Positions 34,114 through 43,437 are shown, counted from the first letter of the stretch. The stretch is 64,000 nt of DNA from an uncultured Bacteroidota bacterium (GCA_902606555.1 CACLGQ010000004.1:1-64000), one strand, 5' to 3'. A program made the numbers and translations. Notes: generated by a model from the sequence alone, not told the origin.

Positions 34114-35616
34114 ATGTTGTTTTTAAAAAGATTTTTCGCAATAGCCTTTGCTTTTTTTGTTGTCAATAAAATTAAGAGATCATTTTCCAAAGCACCAGAA
34201 TTGCAAAAAAAGACTTTAAAAAACCTTATAAAAAAGTCAAAAAACACAAGCTTTGGTGCTGAGCATAAATTTCATTTAATTAAAAACCATAAAGATTTTG
34301 TTAGAAGAGTGCCAGTTAGGGATTACGAGCAAATAAAAAAATATATCACCAGAATTAAAAAGGGAGAGCTAGATGTTTTGTGGCCCGGTAAACCAAAATA
34401 TTTAGCTAAAACATCAGGGACTACAAGTGGGATAAAACAGATTCCAATCACAAATGTCTCTATGCCAAATCACATATTATCCGCAAGAAATGCATTACTT
34501 TTTTATATTTATGAAACGCGTAAAACAAAATTTTTAAATGGCAAAACAATTTTTATACAAGGAACACCTACGCTTAGAGGAATAAATGGTATCCTTGAAG
34601 GAAGGCTTTCAGGAATTGTAGCTCATCATGTACCAAAGTATTTAAGAAAAAACAATTTACCAACCTTAAAAACGAACTCAATTGAAGATTGGGAGTTAAA
34701 AGTTGATCAAATATGTCTGGAAACTATCAATGAAAATATGACTGTAATCGGAGGAATACCTTCATGGGTTCAAATGTATTTTGAAAACATTTTAAAGAAA
34801 ACAAAAAAGAAAAACTTATCCGAATTATTTAAAGAATTTAACCTTTACATATATGGAGGAGTAAATTTCCAACCATATAAAAATATTTTTAAAAAATTAA
34901 TTGGTAAACAAATTGATACTATTGAATATTACCCTGCGTCTGAGGGGTTTTTTGCATATCAAAACTCTCGATTAGACAAATCATTGCTCTTACAATATGA
35001 TTCAGGCATTTACTATGAGTTTATAAAAGCTGATGAATTTAATAATGAAAACGCTAAAAGATATAATTTAGACAACGTTAAAATCGAAATTAATTATGTG
35101 TTAATTATTTCAAATAATGCAGGCTTATGGGCTTATAACACAGGAGACACCGTTAAGTTTACATCTTTAAACCCACCTAAAATTTTAGTTACAGGTAGAT
35201 ATAAGCACTTTATATCAGCTTTTGGAGAACATGTAATTTCAGAGGAAGTAGAAGGAGCTATAGCCGAGCTTAGTGAATCTAAAAAAATTAATATTCGTGA
35301 GTTTACTGTTGCCCCAATGACAAATCCTAAAAAAGGGCTGCCTCATCACGAGTGGTGGATAGAGTTCGAAAGCAAAAATATAAATTTAAGTTCTATGGCA
35401 TTAATATTGGATGAAAGTATGCAACAAAAAAATATTTACTATAAGGATCTTATTATGGGAGGGATTTTAAAAAATTTAGAAATTATTGTTGTTAAAAAAG
35501 GAGGTTTTAATAACTACATGAAATCAATAGGAAAACTAGGTGGTCAAAACAAAGTGCCAAAGCTTTCAAACAATAGAGAATTTGTTAATGGATTAAATAG
35601 TTTTATCACTCGGTAA
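34114..35616 (+). CDS. GH3-family acyl-adenylate/amide synthetase-like protein
   Basis: This 500-residue protein resembles the GH3 family, best known from plants, where it joins amino acids to auxin or jasmonate by acyl-adenylate chemistry. Family-like stretches include the ATP/AMP site KYLAKTSGTTSG, IEYYPASEGFFAYQ and NTGDTVKF...ITGRYKHFISAFGEH-type wording near 340-375. Bacterial GH3 proteins have no established substrate. It lies 2 nt behind a peptidoglycan endopeptidase gene and overlaps the opposite-strand kelch-type gene by 11 nt at the 3' end. Confidence 0.85.
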   Translation: MLFLKRFFAIAFAFFVVNKIKRSFSKAPELQKKTLKNLIKKSKNTSFGAEHKFHLIKNHKDFVRRVPVRDYEQIKKYITRIKKGELDVLWPGKPKYLAKTSGTTSGIKQIPITNVSMPNHILSARNALLFYIYETRKTKFLNGKTIFIQGTPTLRGINGILEGRLSGIVAHHVPKYLRKNNLPTLKTNSIEDWELKVDQICLETINENMTVIGGIPSWVQMYFENILKKTKKKNLSELFKEFNLYIYGGVNFQPYKNIFKKLIGKQIDTIEYYPASEGFFAYQNSRLDKSLLLQYDSGIYYEFIKADEFNNENAKRYNLDNVKIEINYVLIISNNAGLWAYNTGDTVKFTSLNPPKILVTGRYKHFISAFGEHVISEEVEGAIAELSESKKINIREFTVAPMTNPKKGLPHHEWWIEFESKNINLSSMALILDESMQQKNIYYKDLIMGGILKNLEIIVVKKGGFNNYMKSIGKLGGQNKVPKLSNNREFVNGLNSFITR

Positions 35617-36955
35617 ACTCTTTTATTAGTCTTATTTTTTTATTTAAAATATATGCTAGCCGTCTTGAATCACCTCTTGATTTTTGCTTTTTTATAAAAT
35701 CAACTTTAAACGACTTTTTAAGTTTCGTTTCAAGAGAAATAAGAGTTTTATTTTTTCTTTTTACTGCATAATCTTTTGTCTTTCCTTCAGTCATAAAAAG
35801 CTCCATTAGCTTAGAGTTTAATACAATTCTGTTTTTAGAGAACAAAGACAGTACGCTTATTTCAATTGCTGATAATTGTTGAGATAATCCAGAAATTGAA
35901 ATTGAATTTTCATCAACTATATATGTTTGAGAAACTTTTTTATGGTATATGCTTAGAACGATAATTAATAATGTTAAAAAAAACAGCGCAAAATATACAT
36001 ATTCAAAAAACTCTTCCTTGTCTCTGTAAAAATAGGACTCTTCAATGATTGGAAAATCATAAATCCTTCCTGCATCGAAACTTTCAATCCTTATTTCACC
36101 CGTTAAGGTATTTTTAATTGGGCCAATAAGTGAGTTGTTCTTAACTATAAATTGATCATCAGATTTGTAAAACAATATTTCATCTCTAAAGCTCTGAAAA
36201 CTATTATTTTCAATATCTAAAACAAAAAATTTTGGACTATTTGAATAAGTAAAAATTAATTTATTGTCAGACTTGAAGAAACGCTTAAATCCTTTAACTT
36301 GATTTAATGGTTCAATTTCATCATTAATTACACCAAGCTTTTTCCAATTAAAGTTTTCTAAATCTAAAACATAAAGATTTTTATTTCTTACTTCTTTCTG
36401 TGTATTTATTTCTCTTGAAATGAAATCAAATACATAGAGCTTATTCTCAAGAAGAAAGTAAGTTCCTTGGTCTAAGCCCATTGGCTGTTGCCCTACAGCG
36501 TTCACAATTTCCCAATCACCGTTATTAAAATTGAATTTTGTTATTATTGACTTTGTTTGCCAATATCCGTAACCACCAATTAAATAAATATTTTCTTTAT
36601 AAGAAAAGAAATATGCTCCATATTGATTTCTGTGAGGAAAGGATCTATCAATTCTCTTAATGGATCCGTTTGAAAAGCTGTATAACAATCCTCCACCTGG
36701 ATATAAAAGGTATGTTTGAAAATTGTGTTTCAAAGGAATTAAAGTGTTGAGAGGAACGTTCAAAGATTTAGGAAACTCCTCGGAGTATTCATTAAATGCA
36801 TTTTTACCGTCTAATTCAGAAATATAATAACCGTTATTTGTTAATACATAAAAATACTTAGGACTCTCACCTTCTAAAATTAAAAAATCATTAGTATCTA
36901 ATATTTGAGAAAATGAAGTTGAACTCAAAAGTAAAAGTATAATTAACCTTTTCAT
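35606..36955 (-). CDS. Kelch-like ectodomain / one-TM / cytoplasmic winged-helix-like protein (paralog A)
   Basis: I do not recognise a named family. The 449-residue protein has a signal peptide (about 1-17, ending FSQ), an exported beta-propeller-like part with a kelch signature (HRNQYGAYFF...IYLIGGYGYW, 108-132), a membrane helix at about 319-337 and a cytoplasmic tail. The tail (about 345-440) has the helix-turn-helix and wing pattern of OmpR-type DNA-binding domains (LSAIEISVLSLFS...KNKTLISLETKLKKSF). It shares architecture and motifs with the protein at 38011-39408. Its ATG directly follows the wecA-like stop, so the two are one unit. Role as a membrane one-component regulator of polysaccharide production is inference. 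Confidence 0.75.
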   Translation of the reverse strand: MKRLIILLLLSSTSFSQILDTNDFLILEGESPKYFYVLTNNGYYISELDGKNAFNEYSEEFPKSLNVPLNTLIPLKHNFQTYLLYPGGGLLYSFSNGSIKRIDRSFPHRNQYGAYFFSYKENIYLIGGYGYWQTKSIITKFNFNNGDWEIVNAVGQQPMGLDQGTYFLLENKLYVFDFISREINTQKEVRNKNLYVLDLENFNWKKLGVINDEIEPLNQVKGFKRFFKSDNKLIFTYSNSPKFFVLDIENNSFQSFRDEILFYKSDDQFIVKNNSLIGPIKNTLTGEIRIESFDAGRIYDFPIIEESYFYRDKEEFFEYVYFALFFLTLLIIVLSIYHKKVSQTYIVDENSISISGLSQQLSAIEISVLSLFSKNRIVLNSKLMELFMTEGKTKDYAVKRKNKTLISLETKLKKSFKVDFIKKQKSRGDSRRLAYILNKKIRLIKEFTE

Positions 36956-37990
36956 TTAATTAAAAAATATATAATATATGATTGTTAGATATATGAGTAC
37001 GATTAAAGAGCAAGCTGTTAGACTTAGTAATAATAAAGAGGCAAATACGCCCACCATTACGACAGTAATGGATAGCCCTAGAATTAATGTTGATGCCCCC
37101 CAATGATTATAACCTTTGTCAATTAACCTGTGATGTAAATGCACCCTGTCTGCGAGAAATGGGGATTTACCTTTATACATCCTAATTAACGAAGCCCTTA
37201 ATGTATCAGCAAGCGGATAAATAATGAGTAATACTACCATAAAAGGCCTTGAAATAAAGTCATCTGCAATTATGTAATTATCTGAATCTAGAATATAAAA
37301 TATGAAAAAAGTTATTACAGAGCCCAAAAGAAGAGCGCCTGTATCACCAAGAAAAACCTTTTTTACTGGGTTAAAATTAAAAAACAGAAAACCTGTGATA
37401 CCCCCAACAATTGAGGGAATTACTAGATACATTTCTTTAGAAGCAATCGTTACAATTCCAGCAGTTAAAAGAAAAAACTTTATTGAGAGTAATGCAGCTA
37501 ATCCATCAATTCCATCTATTAAATTAAACGCATTTACTATTACAATAAACACAAAAACAGAAACAATATATGATGCCCAAAGTGGAATTTCATTAATCCC
37601 AAAAACACCATGAAAAGAGTCAATGTAGATTCCGCTTTGTAAAAGAACAATTGCTGCAAAAACTTGAAGAAAGAATTTTTCTCTGTATTTAATTGAAAAA
37701 AAGTCATCTGCCATCCCAGTCAACGCAATAAAAATCCAAGAAATTAGAGCATATAAATCAACACTCATTGAATATATCGCTTTTCCTAATCCGTAACAAA
37801 TACAAAAAGTAAAAAAGAGAGCCATACCACCCGACCTTGTAGCTTTTTCAAAATGTGATGAACGAGAAACTATCGGATCATACATTTTACTAGACTTAAA
37901 TGCATTAAATAAATATCCATTTAAATAATATGATGCACTAAGCCCAATTAATGCAAACAAAAGTTCCAATAAAATTAATTCAAAGTTCAA
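36956..37990 (-). CDS. WecA/TagO-like undecaprenyl-phosphate sugar-1-phosphate transferase
   Basis: This is a polyprenyl-phosphate N-acetylhexosamine-1-phosphate transferase of the MraY/WecA superfamily, which starts glycan assembly by loading a sugar-phosphate onto undecaprenyl phosphate. It is a multi-helix membrane protein of 344 residues with the catalytic DD at 95-96 (TGMADDFF), NAFNLIDGIDG (153-163), FLGDTGA (213-219) and HLHHRL (284-289), the last typical of WecA rather than MraY. The start is TTG at 37990. It is the probable first step for the exopolysaccharide made by the surrounding locus. Confidence 0.92.
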   Translation of the reverse strand: MNFELILLELLFALIGLSASYYLNGYLFNAFKSSKMYDPIVSRSSHFEKATRSGGMALFFTFCICYGLGKAIYSMSVDLYALISWIFIALTGMADDFFSIKYREKFFLQVFAAIVLLQSGIYIDSFHGVFGINEIPLWASYIVSVFVFIVIVNAFNLIDGIDGLAALLSIKFFLLTAGIVTIASKEMYLVIPSIVGGITGFLFFNFNPVKKVFLGDTGALLLGSVITFFIFYILDSDNYIIADDFISRPFMVVLLIIYPLADTLRASLIRMYKGKSPFLADRVHLHHRLIDKGYNHWGASTLILGLSITVVMVGVFASLLLLSLTACSLIVLIYLTIIYYIFFN

Positions 37991-38010
37991 AATTTATTAT
38001 TTTAGAAAAA

Positions 38011-39408
38011 GTGAGACTCATATTTTTATCTTTTCTTGTACCTCTTAACATAATTTTTTCCCAAATAGATATCCCTCTAAATGATTCAATACAAAATTTT
38101 TTGTTTGCAAAATCTTCATTAGGTAACCCCATCTTGATTACTGTAGACGGTATTTATGAACATAAATCTGATTGGGAATATTTTCCATTTCCTGAAAGTT
38201 TTTTTAAAAATGAAATAGCAAAACTAGATGAACTGAACCATGCAAACTTTTTTACCAAACTAATTAGAAATGAATTGTACATTGTTTCTAATGGAGCGGG
38301 TCCAGTTTTTAAAAAACTTGGGAAAACTTTTATTAGGATTGATAATTCTACATTGCATAAAAATCAATTTGGTGGAGCTCGCTTCGTTTATAATGATAAA
38401 ATTCATATTTATGGAGGCTATGGTTTCTGGTCATTCAAAAACTTTATAACTTTTTTTGATGAAAACATAAAACAATGGGACCTTTTATATAACGAAAGTT
38501 CGTACATTCCACCAGGCAGGTGGAAACCTATTTATTCTTTAATTAATGATAAGGTTTACATATTTGGAGGCAGAGCCGGTTCACCAGGATCAGTTGATGG
38601 TGATGAATCATTTTCCGATGTTTTTTATTTTGATCTTTTAAATAAGGAGTTTTTTAATCTTGGAAAACTTAATCAAAAATTAAAAACTAATTACTCCCTA
38701 TTTTCTCAGCCAAAAATTGGCAGCAACATTTTTATAATTGAAAATGATGCACTTGTAAAAATTGATTTTAATTCATTAGATGTGACTAGATATATTAAGA
38801 AAAACTTTTTTTTAGGCATTGACAATAAATTTCCTACATTAATAAGTGGTCAAAATCTTGTCTACCTATCTAATCTGAATGGCAACAAATATTTAAATTT
38901 TTTCAATTTAGGCTCTTTTGATGATAAATTTGTGTCTGAATCATTTTCTCTTGTCGAGGATAACAACAGAATATCAGTTAGCCAGTATGTATATTTTGGC
39001 CTTTTTATCGCATTAGTTTTTTGGTTTATTCTCAAGATATTTTCTTTTAAAGATTTCATAAAAGGATTGATACTTTATGATGAAAACAACCTTTACTATA
39101 ATAAGGAATTAGCACCAATTTCCAAAAATGAACAGCAATTAATTTCATATTTATCAGACAATATATTTATAACAGCACCAGAAGTTAATTTGTTAATTTC
39201 TGATCAAAAGTTTACAAAATCTCATTTCACATCTTTGAGAAGTAGGTTAGTCAAAAGCCTTAACGAAAAGCTATATAAACTTACAAATAACAGAAATTGT
39301 ATAATTGAGACCAAGCATCCAAAAGACAATAGAATTAAAGTTTACAAAGCAGACTCGTCAATAATAAAAAGAAAAATTGGATTTATTAGATTTTTATTTA
39401 CCCGTTAA
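38011..39408 (+). CDS. Kelch-like ectodomain / one-TM / cytoplasmic winged-helix-like protein (paralog B)
   Basis: This 465-residue paralog of the protein at 35606-36955 lies on the opposite strand. It has a signal peptide (MRLIFLSFLVPLNIIFSQ), kelch-type repeats (HKNQFGG at 117-123, IHIYGGYGFW at 131-140, VYIFGG at 182-187), a membrane helix at about 326-344 and a C-terminal winged-helix-like region (ISKNEQQLISYLSDN...TKSHFTSLRSRLVKSL). I chose GTG 38011 because the signal peptide starts there; an ATG at 37951 would add 20 residues. It is divergent from the wecA-like gene (20 bp between starts) and overlaps the wzz-like gene tail-to-tail by 11 nt. Confidence 0.75.
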   Translation: MRLIFLSFLVPLNIIFSQIDIPLNDSIQNFLFAKSSLGNPILITVDGIYEHKSDWEYFPFPESFFKNEIAKLDELNHANFFTKLIRNELYIVSNGAGPVFKKLGKTFIRIDNSTLHKNQFGGARFVYNDKIHIYGGYGFWSFKNFITFFDENIKQWDLLYNESSYIPPGRWKPIYSLINDKVYIFGGRAGSPGSVDGDESFSDVFYFDLLNKEFFNLGKLNQKLKTNYSLFSQPKIGSNIFIIENDALVKIDFNSLDVTRYIKKNFFLGIDNKFPTLISGQNLVYLSNLNGNKYLNFFNLGSFDDKFVSESFSLVEDNNRISVSQYVYFGLFIALVFWFILKIFSFKDFIKGLILYDENNLYYNKELAPISKNEQQLISYLSDNIFITAPEVNLLISDQKFTKSHFTSLRSRLVKSLNEKLYKLTNNRNCIIETKHPKDNRIKVYKADSSIIKRKIGFIRFLFTR

Positions 39409-40393
39409 TTTCATTAATAATTGTTGCTAATGGTTTTTTTATCATGACATAAATAACAGATAAAATAAAACCAATAAAACCAAATGTAAATACCATTTGT
39501 GTCCTTTTTGGAGAAGATCTATTTACAGGCATAACAGCCTCTTTAATAACAGAAAAAACTGGCGTATCCTCACTAACCTGAAGTTTTCGCTGTTCAACTT
39601 GCTTAGAAAGTTCAACCATTACTGCATTAATAATTTGAAATTCAGCTTCTAACTTATCTCGTTCATTAATTATTGATGATTTAACTAAATTTAAATTAGA
39701 GTCATTGAAATAAGCTAATTTGTTTTGAATCTCCTCAAATTCTATTCTTTTTGATTTAAGTTGTTTTTCGCTGTAAACAAGCTTTTGCTTAGCACTTTTT
39801 AACCTGTTGTTAATAATGGTTTGTTGTAAAATTTCTCTTGCATTAATGCAGGTTTTTGCAGCATACTCACTTTTAGGCATTTTGGCTGAAATAGAAATAA
39901 AGCCATCCTTTTGATTAACTTCTATAGAAATAATTTCATTAATAATATTGAAAAGATCATTTTCATATTTAGATATAAAAAGTTCGTTTTCGTTATCGCT
40001 TTCTATTGATCTGTTAATATCATTGTATTCTTCTAAAAAAACCCCCAATCTAATTAGATTTTCTTCATCAATAGTGCTTTTAAGTAGAGCTCTTTTGAAA
40101 TCGATGCTTTCCCCGATTTGTGGATACATTGCAGCTGGAATTTCATTTCCGGCGGACAGTCCACCAAGATTTATTCCAACAAGCGAAGCCACACCACTTA
40201 TGCTAGAAGAGCCTTTAGATTCTGTTTGACTATTAATAAACGTTGTTGATGAGGTATAAATAACCGGAGAACGCAAAGCTACCACAACACCAATTAATAT
40301 AAAAATAGATGAAATGATTATTATTTGTTTTCTTCCATCCCAAGCAGTTTTTAACAGCTCAACCAGATCTATTTCGTCGTTATTATTCTTCAT
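39398..40393 (-). CDS. Wzz/Wzc-type polysaccharide co-polymerase without kinase domain
   Basis: This 331-residue inner-membrane protein is of the chain-length-determinant type. An N-terminal helix (about 23-41, IIIISSIFILIGVVVA) is preceded by the DEIDLVELLKTAWDGR opening. A large periplasmic helical part follows, and then a second helix near 300-320. It ends right after that helix, so the tyrosine autokinase domain of Wzc is absent, with no Walker motifs. It would control length and export of the polysaccharide with the Wza-like protein encoded just upstream (1-nt gap). Confidence 0.88.
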   Translation of the reverse strand: MKNNNDEIDLVELLKTAWDGRKQIIIISSIFILIGVVVALRSPVIYTSSTTFINSQTESKGSSSISGVASLVGINLGGLSAGNEIPAAMYPQIGESIDFKRALLKSTIDEENLIRLGVFLEEYNDINRSIESDNENELFISKYENDLFNIINEIISIEVNQKDGFISISAKMPKSEYAAKTCINAREILQQTIINNRLKSAKQKLVYSEKQLKSKRIEFEEIQNKLAYFNDSNLNLVKSSIINERDKLEAEFQIINAVMVELSKQVEQRKLQVSEDTPVFSVIKEAVMPVNRSSPKRTQMVFTFGFIGFILSVIYVMIKKPLATIINEING

Positions 40394-40394
40394 T

Positions 40395-42833
40395 TTATAA
40401 TGACTTTATTAAAGCAATAATAGAAACCAAGCTTGTGGTATAGCCCACAATCTCCCCAACACTAGTTTTATCAACACTTTCATTTTTTTCAGGCACAAAA
40501 ACTTTTGAACCTGGTAAAAGTTTTGGATAATTTTTAAAAAATAAAAATGACTTTGTGCTTTTGATGCTTCCGTTTTGATAAACAACATAAACACGATTTT
40601 TTTTTGCATTTATACTAAAACCTCCCGCAGCATTAATTGCCTTACGTACAGTCACCCCCATTTTAAACGATATTGCTGACGCTTTTTGGACTGCACCAGT
40701 AATCTCGATAGAGTTGTCAGACTTTGGAACCAAAATTTGATCACCAGGCTTTAGTGTTAAATTATATTGATCCAGACGACCTTCAGATTTGAGAATTAAA
40801 TCAACGTTTAACCCTATTTCAATATGCTCATCTAAAACATCATCTTCTTCAATTTCATCAACTAGCTCATTAATTTCATTTGATTCAAAAATACGTTTTA
40901 ACTTTACACCACTTAATTCGGCATCAGGCAAAAAGCCATTAAAATCCTTAATCAAATCAAATACTGAGTATTTGTTTGATTTTAAAGCATAGTCACCAGG
41001 TTTTTTAGCAAGACCAGAAACAGTTACAAATTCTTTGGGCTGATAGCCAAGTTTTGATCTAACAACCACAAGGTCATTTGCAGTCAATTCAATATTTTGT
41101 TTTGAACTTAAATTACCATAACCCTTATCCAAAGAGATAACAATAGTTTCAACTGGGTTTTGTTGACTCTCATCATATGTTGACCTGTAGATAGTAATAT
41201 CATCATAAGAACCTTTTTCATTTATACCCTTAGCCATTAATATCAAATCTACAGCTGTCATGCCTTCAAAGAAAGGATAATCATTAGGGTCATTTACTTC
41301 ACCGCTAATAGAAACATTTTTTATAGACATTAATTCTTCAAGCGATGGTATGATAAGCTTATCATTATTCCTGAGTTTATATACTTTAGTTGAATTTAAG
41401 GAAGCGAGGAGGTTTATTGTTTGCGCTTCTTGTTCAAACCCATCGATCTCTCTAATCAAATAGGCCCTTTCTTTAAGCGCACTTTCTTTAAGCCCACCAG
41501 CTGATTCAACAAGTGACTTAATATCAGGATTTTTAAACAGTTCATATTGGCCTGGAATCATAACAGCGCCTTCAACACTAACTGAATTTATTATTTCATC
41601 ACCAACTCTCCTGGCTTCTATTATGTCACCATCATTAAGTGTAAATTTTTTAAAATCTTTGCTAGATACTGTTTTAATGCTTTTGTTTAGACCATCAATT
41701 CTTTCTATATAAATTTCGTTTTTTGATCCAAAAGTTGCTATCCCCCCATTATAAAGTAATAAATCTGAAATAGATTCATTTTCAATAACCTCAAATATTC
41801 CATTTGTTTTGAATTCTCCATTTAAAAAAACACGTTTTTTATATGATGGAATTAGAATAACATCTTGATCTCTTAAAGAAAAGCTTTCCAGAGAGCCTTT
41901 TACAAAATAATCATACAAATCAATTGAATGGATTTCTTTTCCTCCTCTTATAATTTTAATATCCCTATATGAACCATTATCACTAGGGCCTCCAGCAGCA
42001 TATATGGCATTTAATGGACTGATTAAAGAAGATAAAGTATAGGTGCCAGCGGCTTTTATATTCCCAGTAATATTAATAATTATCGAACGACTGCTTAACA
42101 GTGAAACATCAATAAAAACCTTATTGTAGTTTGAATTTAATCCAGAATAAATTTTAGAGAGCTTCTCCCTTAATTTAGACTTAGCTTGCGTAATTGTTAA
42201 ACCACTTAAAAAGACAGGACCAATTCTTTCAATTTTTAAATACCCCTCTCTACTTATTTTAGAAGCATATTCGTTTTCAGCAGCACCCCAAATACTTACA
42301 GCTAATTCATCGCCAGGCCCCAACTCATATGATTCAGGCGTAGCAATATTGAGTTGCGGTGAAGTGTTGATGTTTGGATTGTTAAAAAAATCGGATCCAA
42401 AAATACCTAGATTTGCAAATGAGTAAGATTCATTTGCCCCAGCTTCAATCCTTTCCTCCGTTTTCATCCCAAAAATAGAAGAAAGTTCATTTTGGGTTTT
42501 AGTTAGGTTATCACCCTCGAATTCTATTTTTGATTGTTCAACATTTTTAATTCTTTTTTCAAACTCAATCAAATCAGATTCTGACACACCTTGAGCTCTT
42601 GCTAATACTTTTAGCTGATCTAAACTATATCCTCTCTCTTGGACTTGTAGCCAATAATCATTGACTTCTTTATCAGACATTTCGGCGAGAACCTTAAAAT
42701 CTACATTTTGTTTTAAGTCATTCACATCTTGACCAAGCACTAGACATGGTACAAAAAAAACAACTAAAAGTAATTTTTGAAAATGCAGGGCTTCGCCAAT
42801 AAACTCACAAATAAGTCTTAATATATTTTTCAT
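40395..42833 (-). CDS. Wza-like outer-membrane polysaccharide export protein (SLBB domains)
   Basis: This 812-residue exporter has an N-terminal signal peptide (cleavage near CLVLGQ), a Poly_export domain (YELGPGDELAVSIWGAAENEY) and several SLBB repeats (for example VSGLAKKPGDYALKSN and ITGAVQKASAISFKMGVTV). The length is typical of Bacteroidota versions, longer than E. coli Wza. It likely forms the channel through which capsular or exopolysaccharide leaves the cell, docking on the Wzz-like protein. It lies 4 nt behind the NusG-like regulator. Confidence 0.9.
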   Translation of the reverse strand: MKNILRLICEFIGEALHFQKLLLVVFFVPCLVLGQDVNDLKQNVDFKVLAEMSDKEVNDYWLQVQERGYSLDQLKVLARAQGVSESDLIEFEKRIKNVEQSKIEFEGDNLTKTQNELSSIFGMKTEERIEAGANESYSFANLGIFGSDFFNNPNINTSPQLNIATPESYELGPGDELAVSIWGAAENEYASKISREGYLKIERIGPVFLSGLTITQAKSKLREKLSKIYSGLNSNYNKVFIDVSLLSSRSIIINITGNIKAAGTYTLSSLISPLNAIYAAGGPSDNGSYRDIKIIRGGKEIHSIDLYDYFVKGSLESFSLRDQDVILIPSYKKRVFLNGEFKTNGIFEVIENESISDLLLYNGGIATFGSKNEIYIERIDGLNKSIKTVSSKDFKKFTLNDGDIIEARRVGDEIINSVSVEGAVMIPGQYELFKNPDIKSLVESAGGLKESALKERAYLIREIDGFEQEAQTINLLASLNSTKVYKLRNNDKLIIPSLEELMSIKNVSISGEVNDPNDYPFFEGMTAVDLILMAKGINEKGSYDDITIYRSTYDESQQNPVETIVISLDKGYGNLSSKQNIELTANDLVVVRSKLGYQPKEFVTVSGLAKKPGDYALKSNKYSVFDLIKDFNGFLPDAELSGVKLKRIFESNEINELVDEIEEDDVLDEHIEIGLNVDLILKSEGRLDQYNLTLKPGDQILVPKSDNSIEITGAVQKASAISFKMGVTVRKAINAAGGFSINAKKNRVYVVYQNGSIKSTKSFLFFKNYPKLLPGSKVFVPEKNESVDKTSVGEIVGYTTSLVSIIALIKSL

Positions 42834-42837
42834 AATT

Positions 42838-43314
42838 TTATGCAGCTACAACAGAGGATTTATTTAAAATAAGACTAATATTCATTGCATCAATACTAAT
42901 TACAACCTTGTTGCAGCTGACTTTATTTACAGTTCCTTTTTTAAATATAAATGGGCCAGTATTGACCTTAATTTTTTGTCCTTTAAATAGGTCTAACGAA
43001 CCTGGTAGACAATCCCCATTTAAATGTTTTTTAAGCGTATTTATTTCCTTTTCATTTATAATAGCCGGTAAACCATTTATTCCTTTAACTATATTTTTTG
43101 TGAAAGGGTTAACATTTATAAGTTGATAATTAATTTTTGATAGCTCAAAAAAAACATACCCAGAGATTGCAGGAACATTTACGTTTTTAATCCTATCAGA
43201 CCAAATCCTCTTGCTTTTGTAGTATGGGACATACGAATTTATGCTCATAGATATAAAATAATCTTGAGCCTTAAATTCTCCTCTATATGTTGTTTTCGCA
43301 GCAAACCAGCACAT
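42838..43314 (-). CDS. NusG/UpxY-like transcription antiterminator
   Basis: This is a 158-residue NusG paralog. Residues 1-100 form an NGN-like domain (MCWFAAKTTYRGEFKAQDYF, NVNVPAISGYVFFELS), and the C-terminus has a KOW motif (FKGQKIKVNTGPFIFKKGTV). Bacteroidota UpxY-type proteins let RNA polymerase read through long polysaccharide operons. I chose the start at 43314 (NusG-like MCWF); an in-frame ATG at 43359 would add an unlikely hydrophobic extension. A TATATTTA box lies 10 nt upstream. It is the first gene of the export operon. Confidence 0.88.
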   Translation of the reverse strand: MCWFAAKTTYRGEFKAQDYFISMSINSYVPYYKSKRIWSDRIKNVNVPAISGYVFFELSKINYQLINVNPFTKNIVKGINGLPAIINEKEINTLKKHLNGDCLPGSLDLFKGQKIKVNTGPFIFKKGTVNKVSCNKVVISIDAMNISLILNKSSVVAA

Positions 43315-43324
43315 AACTTGATCG

Positions 43325-43332
43325 TAAATATA
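43325..43332 (-). promoter_or_regulatory. -7-like box (TATATTTA) of the NusG-like/Wza/Wzz operon
   Basis: TATATTTA on the minus strand lies 10 nt before the chosen start at 43314. It differs from consensus at the last base and supports the shorter start. Confidence 0.35.
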
Positions 43333-43422
43333 TAAAAATAATATAATAAAATAGTTCATTATTTTGTATCCTATTTATAAAACATTGTCAATCAATATTT
43401 TAAATAATAAAATATAGTTTTT

Positions 43423-43437
43423 TCTAACATTGTTAGA
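43423..43437. repeat. 15-bp palindrome TCTAACA-T-TGTTAGA (possible operator)
   Basis: This is a perfect palindrome with 7-nt arms and one central base, in the divergent region between the NusG-like gene and purD. The geometry suits binding of a dimeric regulator rather than an RNA hairpin. Chance is not excluded in such AT-rich DNA. Confidence 0.35.
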
